Assembly: GCA_913049535.1 (NCBI GenBank)
Contig: CAJWYF010000013.1
Coordinates: 1 to 38,720, forward strand
Source: an uncultured Synechococcus sp.
GTDB lineage: Bacteria > Cyanobacteriota > Cyanobacteriia > PCC-6307 > Cyanobiaceae
Direction: 5' to 3'
Length of the DNA stretch: 38,720 bases
Shown here: in pieces, positions 32,889 to 38,720 of the stretch
How positions within the stretch are numbered: position 1 is the first letter of the stretch
How the letters are laid out: the number at the start of each line of letters is the position of its first letter
The notes under the pieces: generated by a model
The model's input: the letters and a program-made list of their open reading frames with translations, nothing else
The model's database searches: none
What the model was told of the DNA's origin: nothing
Translations under genes and position numbers: made by a program

Positions 32889-35125
32889 CGGCTTGGGGAG
32901 GAGGGGCCACGATGGCCGCCGCGGGCCTGAGGTGACCGTAGACGGACCTCCAGAGCCTGAAGCTCCGCCAAGGTCTCGGGGTCGGCACTGCCACGGGGCA
33001 GGAGCTCAGCCAGTTGCAGCCGCAGCGCCTCCAGCTCAATGGCCTCCTCTCCGATCGCCGCGGCCTGCTGCTGCAGCACGAGGGCACTTTCCAGGCTTGG
33101 ATCACGGCGAAACACCCGCCACTGCCGCGTCAGGGCAACAGCTCGCTGCTCCGCAACAGGCGGCCGGGCCTCTGGATCCCACGTCTGTTGGGGCTGCTGT
33201 GCCAGCAGATCCAGCAACTCCAGACGTTCAAGGGCCAGCAACCGCTCCTCTTGCTGACGATCCCACAGACGCACAACATCCTGCTGCCGCTGCAATCGGG
33301 TCAGCACGTCTCTGCCAGCAGCGGAGCGACCAAAACCAGCCAGGTCCCTGAGCATCGCACCGTTGGGATCGAGCTCCTGCTCCAGGCGTAGCCACCGGTT
33401 CTGCCTGGCAACGGCATCAGGGTGGAGCTGACCGGCTGCCAGGTCCTGTTGCAGCGCACGGGCCAGTTGCTCCCGCTGCTGCAACTTGCGCGCCAGCGCA
33501 CCAAAGCGCTGCTGCGCCTCCTCAAGCTCAGATGCTTCCAGCGCAAGGCTGGCAAGAACCGTCTGCAAACGCTCCTCCTCGAGCACCTTCTGCTCAGCGC
33601 TGAGGCTGCGGCCCAGCTGGCCGAACTGCGCGGGGGGCAATGTCCACTGGCCGCGATCCAGCACCCCCTGTTCTAGGCGGGCCAGATCCTCCAGCACGGC
33701 GGCCAGCACATAGCTCCCGGGGAAGGGGTCATTGCCAAAGCGCTGCTCCTGCCGGGCAACCGCCTGGTCCTGGCGTTCAAGAATCGCCAGCTGCCGTAGC
33801 GGACGTTCCGGGTCCAGCACAGCCGTGATACCCAGCTGCAGAGGGGGGTCTTCGAGCAACTCACGCTGGCGCTGCTCAATGGCTTCCAGGCGTCGCTGCG
33901 GGTTACCCAGAGCCTGCTGGAGCGCCAGTTGATTGACGCGGTCGCGCAACCAGGGGAGGTCCTGAAGACGGGCCTGACGCTCCAGTTCAGCGATCAGGTC
34001 CAGCGCACGCTCTCGATGCCCAAGGGCCATCGCCACCTTGGCTGCCAGATCCAGGCGCGCCAGAGCCAGCTGGGCATCAGAACTTTCCACCTCCAGCTCC
34101 AGCAGGGCATCAAGCAGAGCTCCGCGGCGACGCTCCAGGGGATCGCGCCGATCGATCAGTTGCTGCGCCCTGGCTGGATCGCTGGATCCATCCGCCAGCT
34201 TGGCCAGCAGAGCCGAGCGCTCGCCCATGCCATCACCAATGCGGCGACTGAGGCGGATGCGGCGGTCGTTGGTGGCTGCAGCCCCCTGGCGATCATCCAA
34301 AGCCAGCTGATAGCGCCGCTGATCCTCAAGCAAGGCACTACTCAAAGCCCAGGCCGATGCAGCCGCTGCCAGATCAATGCCACTGGCCACCAATTGCTCT
34401 GCCGCCGCAACATCACCTTGTGCGGCCAGCAGCTGTGCCGCCTGCTGCCGCCGCCGCGCGGTCGCCACACCCGTTGGTGCAGGCTTTTGCAGGAGTGCTG
34501 CTGCCCCGGTGAGATCACCCATCGCCTCTTGCTGGGCCGCCTGCAGATCCAGCGCGGACCGCAGCGTGGGCTGGGCAGCAGGACCCGAGGGCTCGGCCAC
34601 GGGCAGCTCGATGGCGTTGAGCGCCGCAGCGGAGTCACCGCTGAGGCGCTTCAGGGCCAGGGCGGCGCGGCGCAGATCCAAACCCGCTGACGCCGCTTGC
34701 CATTGCAGCGTTAACCAACGCGCGCGCTCAGCCTCACGATCAGGGCTGATGCGCTCCAGCACCTGCAGGGCCGCATCGGGGGCCTTGCAGCGCAGCAGCG
34801 CCTCGGTGTCGGCAAAGACCACCGCAAGGCTGCCGGTGTCTTCATGGAGCTCGAGCAGGCGGCGGCGCAACTGACGCAGGCGATCATTCAGCCCTTCGGC
34901 CTGGGACTCGCGGCAACCCGCCACCAGCTCGGCGCGATTCGTGCTCTCCAGCAGCACAGCAAACGCTTCATCAGAGCGGGCGGGCGCTGGGCCCTGATCC
35001 ACAGCGGGGACAGCCGCCAGCAGGGAGCCACTGAGCAAGGCGGGAACCATCGCCGCGTTAAAGGTGAAGAGCAAGGCGGCGCAAAAGCTCGGGGCAAGTA
35101 TGGCTGTGGAGCGGATACTGGTCAT
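32885..35125 (-). CDS. Large exported helical-repeat protein, unknown function
   Basis: About 746 residues from ATG 35125. The N-terminus [14 protein letters not shown] followed by hydrophobic CAALLFTFN and [12 protein letters not shown] looks like a signal peptide with a probable cleavage before [11 protein letters not shown]. The rest is almost wholly helical and rich in Leu, Ala, Gln, Arg and Glu. It has TPR-like helix pairs in the first 400 residues ([40 protein letters not shown]) and coiled coil later ([20 protein letters not shown]). The start overlaps purD antisense by 26 bp; an ATG at 35050 is an alternative without overlap but with a weaker leader. Its stop overlaps purC by 4 bp. 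A scaffold in the envelope is possible but unproven. Confidence 0.75.
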   Translation of the reverse strand: MTSIRSTAILAPSFCAALLFTFNAAMVPALLSGSLLAAVPAVDQGPAPARSDEAFAVLLESTNRAELVAGCRESQAEGLNDRLRQLRRRLLELHEDTGSLAVVFADTEALLRCKAPDAALQVLERISPDREAERARWLTLQWQAASAGLDLRRAALALKRLSGDSAAALNAIELPVAEPSGPAAQPTLRSALDLQAAQQEAMGDLTGAAALLQKPAPTGVATARRRQQAAQLLAAQGDVAAAEQLVASGIDLAAAASAWALSSALLEDQRRYQLALDDRQGAAATNDRRIRLSRRIGDGMGERSALLAKLADGSSDPARAQQLIDRRDPLERRRGALLDALLELEVESSDAQLALARLDLAAKVAMALGHRERALDLIAELERQARLQDLPWLRDRVNQLALQQALGNPQRRLEAIEQRQRELLEDPPLQLGITAVLDPERPLRQLAILERQDQAVARQEQRFGNDPFPGSYVLAAVLEDLARLEQGVLDRGQWTLPPAQFGQLGRSLSAEQKVLEEERLQTVLASLALEASELEEAQQRFGALARKLQQREQLARALQQDLAAGQLHPDAVARQNRWLRLEQELDPNGAMLRDLAGFGRSAAGRDVLTRLQRQQDVVRLWDRQQEERLLALERLELLDLLAQQPQQTWDPEARPPVAEQRAVALTRQWRVFRRDPSLESALVLQQQAAAIGEEAIELEALRLQLAELLPRGSADPETLAELQALEVRLRSPQARGGHRGPSSPSR

Positions 35126-36392
35126 TGGTGGAGGTGGCCGGGAAAATGCACTGGCCTGGGCCCTGGCCCGCAGCAGCGCTCCGCCGCAGGTCTGGATCGC
35201 TCCAGGCAACGGCGGCAGCACGGCCATTCCTGGCTGCCAGCGACTCGACATCGCCGCTTCTGATCAGCAAGGGCTGATCGACACCTGTCAGCAGAAAGCC
35301 ATCGACCTGGTGGTCATCGGCCCGGAGGCTCCTTTGGCTGCAGGCCTGGCGGATGTGCTGCGTCAGGCCGGAACCCCTGTCTTTGGCCCCGGCGCCGATG
35401 GCGCCCAATTGGAAGCCAGCAAGGAATGGGCCAAGGAGTTGATGCAGCAGGCCGGCGTGCCAACGGCCGGTTTCTGGGTGGCCAACAGCGCTGAAGCAGC
35501 AGCAGCGATCGCCCAGGCCCAGGCCCAGCCGCTGGTGGTCAAAGCCGATGGCCTTGCAGCAGGGAAAGGGGTGACGGTGGCGCAAAGCCACGAGGAGACC
35601 CTGGCGGCAATTCGCGCCTGCTTCTCCGGGCGTTTTGGGGAGGCCGGCAGCCGGGTGGTGCTGGAGGAGCGTCTTGAGGGGCCAGAGGTCTCCGTGTTTG
35701 CCCTCTGCGACGGTCGTGAGCTGCTGTTGCTGCCGCCTGCGCAGGATCACAAACGCATTGGAGAAGGCGACACCGGGCCCAACACCGGTGGCATGGGGGC
35801 CTACGCGCCAGCACCCCTGCTCGATCAGGCGGGACTGGAGGAGGTGCGCAGCCTGATCCTGGAGCCTGTGGTGAATGCCCTGCGGCAGCGGGGCATCGAC
35901 TACCGAGGCGTGATCTATGCCGGTCTGATGCTCACCAGCAGCGGCCCGCAGGTGATCGAATTCAACTGCCGCTTCGGCGACCCGGAATGCCAGACCTTGA
36001 TGCCCCTACTGGAGGGCGACCTGGCGGGGGTGCTGCTGGCCTGCGCTGAAGGACGCCTGCGGCAGGCCCCTGCCTTGACGATCAGCAGCAGCTGTAGCGC
36101 CTGTGTGGTGGCGGCGGCCAAGGGCTACCCCGACAGCCCAACCCTGGGGGATCCCATCCTCGACGAGGGCCCAGGACTGGACTCAGAAGAGAGCTGCAGC
36201 CAGCTGTTTCACGCTGGAGTCCACGACACAGAGGGGGGGTTAACAACCGGTGGAGGCCGCGTCCTTGCCGCTGTTGCCCAGGGCAAGGACTTTGATTCTG
36301 CCTTTGCTGCTGCCTATGGGCGATTGGCTCAGGTGAACTTTGCTGGGATGCAATTCAGGCGTGACATCGGCCACCAGGTGCGGCGTCCTTAA
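35100..36392 (+). CDS. purD: Phosphoribosylamine-glycine ligase
   Basis: Makes glycinamide ribonucleotide in purine synthesis. The 430-residue ATP-grasp protein starts [20 protein letters not shown] and shows APGNGGSTAIP, VVIGPEAPLAAGLADVLR, QPLVVKADGLAAGKGV, GPEVSVFALCDG, NTGGMGAYAPAP and VIEFNCRFGDPE, the full set for PurD. An upstream in-frame start at 35064 would run into the opposite gene and add a non-family tail. nblS follows on the same strand, and its conserved coding begins some 24 bp after this stop. The antisense open frames here are shadows. Confidence 0.96.
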   Translation: MAVERILVIGGGGRENALAWALARSSAPPQVWIAPGNGGSTAIPGCQRLDIAASDQQGLIDTCQQKAIDLVVIGPEAPLAAGLADVLRQAGTPVFGPGADGAQLEASKEWAKELMQQAGVPTAGFWVANSAEAAAAIAQAQAQPLVVKADGLAAGKGVTVAQSHEETLAAIRACFSGRFGEAGSRVVLEERLEGPEVSVFALCDGRELLLLPPAQDHKRIGEGDTGPNTGGMGAYAPAPLLDQAGLEEVRSLILEPVVNALRQRGIDYRGVIYAGLMLTSSGPQVIEFNCRFGDPECQTLMPLLEGDLAGVLLACAEGRLRQAPALTISSSCSACVVAAAKGYPDSPTLGDPILDEGPGLDSEESCSQLFHAGVHDTEGGLTTGGGRVLAAVAQGKDFDSAFAAAYGRLAQVNFAGMQFRRDIGHQVRRP

Positions 36393-36416
36393 TCTGAACA
36401 GAGAATCCTTGCGGTC

Positions 36417-38393
36417 CTGAGCAGCTCTGCCCCCCACCCCGACACCTCACAGCCGGGTCTGCTGACGCGTTTCAGTGCCTGGTGGGCTGAGTTCAGCCTG
36501 CAGACCAAGTTGCTGGCGGTGGCCACCTTGGTGGTGAGCATCGTCATGACCGGCCTCACGTTTTTCGCCCTTAACGGCATCCAGATGGAGGCGCGCATGG
36601 GCGACACCCGCTATGCGCGCGATCTGGGGCTGTTGCTGGCCAGCAACGTGACACCGCTGGCCGTCGATGGCCGCGACCGCGAGCTGGCTCGGGTCACCGA
36701 GGAGTTCTGGCGCAGCAGCCGCAGCCTCCGCTACATCTTTTACGCCGATCCCGAGGGGATCATCTACCTCGGCATCCCCATCAGCAAGGTGGACAGCAGC
36801 AATGACCTGCTGCTGAGCCGCCGCCTCGAGCTGCCGGAGGATCTGCGGCAGCGGCCCCAGAACCCGCTGATCCGTCAGCACCTGACTCCCGATGGTCTGG
36901 TCACTGATGTCTTTGTGCCCATGGTCAGCGGGGACCGCTACCTCGGCGTGATGGCGCTGGGGGTGAATCCCAATGAAGCGGTGCTGGCCAGCGCTGCCCT
37001 GACCCGCAACGTCACGGTCGCTGTGTTCGTCTCCATCTGGGTGCTGGTAATCCTCGGCGCCGTCTTCAATGCGCTGACGATCACGCGTCCCGTCAAGGAA
37101 TTGCTGCGGGGTGTGCGATCGGTTGCCGATGGCAACTTCGGCGCTCGCATCGCCCTCCCCGTCGGTGGAGAACTGGGTGAGCTGCTCAACGGCTTCAACA
37201 CGATGGCCGCCAAGCTCGAGGCCTATGACGAAGCCAACATCGAGGAGCTCACAGCAGCTCAGGTCAAGCAGCAATCTTTGATCGCCACCATGGCTGATGG
37301 GGCGCTGCTGCTCGACCCCCAGGGCAGGGTGGTGCTGGCAAACCCCACCGCACGCCGCCTGTTCCGCCTGGAAGGTCGCCGTCTCGATGGCATGGATCTG
37401 TTGCCCCTGCTGCCGGACCTGTTGCGGATGGAGCTGCAGGATCCACTGGAGACCATGCTCGGCAACAGTCGGGACAGTGCCGAGGTGCGCTGCACCACCA
37501 AGGAGCCCAGCCGCACCTTGAGGCTGGTGCTTCAAGCCGTGCGTGATGGCAGTGGTGAAACGCTGAAAGGCATTGCTGTCACCGTGCAGGACCTGACCCG
37601 TGAAGTGGAGCTCAATGCAGCTCAGAGCCGCTTCATCAGCAATGTCTCCCACGAGTTGCGAACACCACTGTTCAACATCAAGAGCTATGTCGAGACCCTC
37701 CACGACATGGGGGATCAGCTCGATGAGGAGATGACCAAGGAGTTTCTGGCCACCGCCAATGCCGAAACCGATCGACTGACCCGGCTGGTGAATGATGTCC
37801 TGGACCTCTCCCGCCTGGAATCCGATCGCGTCTGGAGTTTTGAGCCAACAGACCTCGGTGCTGCCATGGAGCAGACCCTGCGCACCTACAAGCTCAACGC
37901 CGATGACAAAGGGGTCAGTCTTGACATCGAGGTCCCTGCATCTCTGCCCAAAGTCCGGGGCAACTACGACCTGCTGCTGCAGGTGTTCGACAACCTGGTC
38001 GGCAATGCCGTGAAGTTCAGCTCCAGTGGCGAAATGGTTCAGCTGCGCGCCTATCCATGGCCCGACAGCTGTCCGATGACACCGGGAGATGCTTCCTCAC
38101 CGCTCCCCCGACTGCGCGTGGAGGTGGCTGACAGTGGAAGCGGCATCAGCGAAGAGGACTGCCGCCGGGTGTTCGAACGTTTCTACCGCGTCGAAAATGC
38201 CGTGCACACAGAGGCTGGAACGGGGCTGGGACTCTCCATCGTGCAGGGCATTTTGCACAAGCACGGCAGTGATGTGCACATGGTCAGTGAACTGGGCGTG
38301 GGCACCACCTTCTGGTTTGATCTCCCTCTGGAGGGAGCCGACAACGATGAGCTGATCATCAGCGCCGAACGCAAAGCTGCAGCTTTGGTTTGA
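36417..38393 (+). CDS. nblS: Sensor histidine kinase NblS (Hik33/DspA type)
   Basis: The conserved cyanobacterial kinase for high light, cold, nutrient and osmotic stress. From 36417 it has 658 residues: cytosolic arm, TM1 (about 32-52), extracytoplasmic domain, TM2 (about 200-222), HAMP (TRPVKELLRGVRSVADGNFG), PAS (ATMADGALLLDPQGRVVLAN), HisKA with His412 in NVSHELRTPL, then HATPase with DNLVGNAVKF, DSGSGISEEDC and GTGLGLSIVQGI. The first usual start codon is TTG 36510, inside TM1. In-frame codons upstream read SAWWAEFSLQTK, which fits the arm before TM1 in this family, yet no ATG, GTG or TTG exists between the in-frame TAA (36390) and 36510. CTG 36417 is my best guess. It converges on kaiC with 12 bp between. 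Confidence 0.9.
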   Translation: MSSSAPHPDTSQPGLLTRFSAWWAEFSLQTKLLAVATLVVSIVMTGLTFFALNGIQMEARMGDTRYARDLGLLLASNVTPLAVDGRDRELARVTEEFWRSSRSLRYIFYADPEGIIYLGIPISKVDSSNDLLLSRRLELPEDLRQRPQNPLIRQHLTPDGLVTDVFVPMVSGDRYLGVMALGVNPNEAVLASAALTRNVTVAVFVSIWVLVILGAVFNALTITRPVKELLRGVRSVADGNFGARIALPVGGELGELLNGFNTMAAKLEAYDEANIEELTAAQVKQQSLIATMADGALLLDPQGRVVLANPTARRLFRLEGRRLDGMDLLPLLPDLLRMELQDPLETMLGNSRDSAEVRCTTKEPSRTLRLVLQAVRDGSGETLKGIAVTVQDLTREVELNAAQSRFISNVSHELRTPLFNIKSYVETLHDMGDQLDEEMTKEFLATANAETDRLTRLVNDVLDLSRLESDRVWSFEPTDLGAAMEQTLRTYKLNADDKGVSLDIEVPASLPKVRGNYDLLLQVFDNLVGNAVKFSSSGEMVQLRAYPWPDSCPMTPGDASSPLPRLRVEVADSGSGISEEDCRRVFERFYRVENAVHTEAGTGLGLSIVQGILHKHGSDVHMVSELGVGTTFWFDLPLEGADNDELIISAERKAAALV

Positions 38394-38405
38394 CGGCGTT
38401 CGCGA

Positions 38406-38720
38406 TCAGATTGGATCGCTATCCACACCTCGGGCAATGCGCGCTAATTCGTTGCGCTCATCGGTGGTGATGCGATGGGGCACCCCGCTGATGATGCGCT
38501 CGAAGTTGGCAAAGGAATCCTTGATTTCAGGGCCGTTGCTGGTGATCACAAACTCGCGGATGGCCTTGTCATGCCATGAGCCACGCATCTTGAAGACGTT
38601 GAGGGCTCGGGACATCTCGCCGCGGATCTCCACGTACTGCAGCAAGAGGATGGTGTCGGTGATCGTGGAGATGTGGGAGTCGGTGATGGAGTGACTGCCC
38701 ATGAACTCCTCAGAGGTGTT
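38406..38720 (-). CDS. kaiC: Circadian clock protein KaiC, 3' part only
   Basis: The last 104 codons of KaiC; the gene starts beyond the window end. KaiC is the ATPase, autokinase and phosphatase at the centre of the cyanobacterial clock. The fragment opens with NTSEEFMGSHSITDSHISTI. This holds the three key sites Thr426, Ser431 and Thr432 (S. elongatus numbering), all conserved. It continues with LLLQYVEIRGEMSRALNVFKMRG and FANFERIISGVPHRITTDER. The tail ARIARGVDSDPI differs from the RGVQEKGPES end of S. elongatus and is about the same length. This is the segment KaiA grips, so the difference may matter. Confidence 0.97.
   Translation of the reverse strand, partial: NTSEEFMGSHSITDSHISTITDTILLLQYVEIRGEMSRALNVFKMRGSWHDKAIREFVITSNGPEIKDSFANFERIISGVPHRITTDERNELARIARGVDSDPI

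Noticed and set aside
36447-37703. 418-codon minus-strand open frame opposite nblS.
   Set aside because: It is a shadow of the nblS frame, which holds HAMP, PAS and kinase motifs.

Overview
The window looks like a chromosome segment of a high-GC marine or brackish picocyanobacterium (Synechococcus/Cyanobium type). The evidence is a Ni superoxide dismutase with its maturation protease, the cyanobacterial sensor kinase NblS next to the clock gene kaiC, a long LrtA/HPF hibernation factor, a plastid-type pyruvate dehydrogenase E2, a group 2-like sigma factor, DUF4278 and DUF1825 proteins, and a lipid A plus Omp85 envelope cluster. Genes are dense, with many 4-bp start/stop overlaps. I saw no tRNA, rRNA, CRISPR array, insertion sequence or prophage gene.

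Layout. 1-1340: small genes (DUF4278, two short unknowns, a membrane protein), the first with a hairpin-rich leader. 1355-6107: lnt diverges tightly from a CRP/FNR-type regulator, followed by a phasin-like protein, an exported FKBP, sodN and sodX; a His-rich nickel-transporter-like gene (sodT) converges on sodX. 6146-13719 (minus strand): lipB, an acyl-activating enzyme, ylqD, pdhC (E2), a KimA-like K+ transporter and queA. 13772-18418 (plus): hpf/lrtA, deoC, recO, an MFS transporter and a GT4 glycosyltransferase. 18385-21280: pyrF, a cupin, tyrS and a DUF1825 gene. 21379-25598 (plus): a double helix-hairpin-helix protein, a GIY-YIG-like protein, pepA, an unknown, a sigma-70 factor and a small membrane protein. 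25595-35125 (minus): a helical envelope-associated unknown, purC, Omp85/BamA, lpxC, fabZ, lpxA, lpxB, an exported MsrA and a small unknown. 35100-38393 (plus): purD and nblS. 38406-38720 (minus): the 3' end of kaiC.

How the genes fit together. Three neighbourhoods make functional sense. sodN-sodX-sodT covers the Ni enzyme, removal of its leader and probable nickel supply. lipB sits upstream of the lipoylated E2. The Omp85-lpxC-fabZ-lpxA-lpxB run couples outer-membrane protein insertion to lipid A synthesis, with a periplasmic methionine sulfoxide reductase attached.

Most notable points: nblS shows family-like coding sequence upstream of its first ATG/GTG/TTG, so its start codon is probably non-canonical; a two-gene HhH plus GIY-YIG unit is uncharacterised; several genes (DUF4278, lrtA, the sigma factor) have strong leader hairpins. 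No whole new defence or biosynthetic system is evident. Most of the window is core genome.
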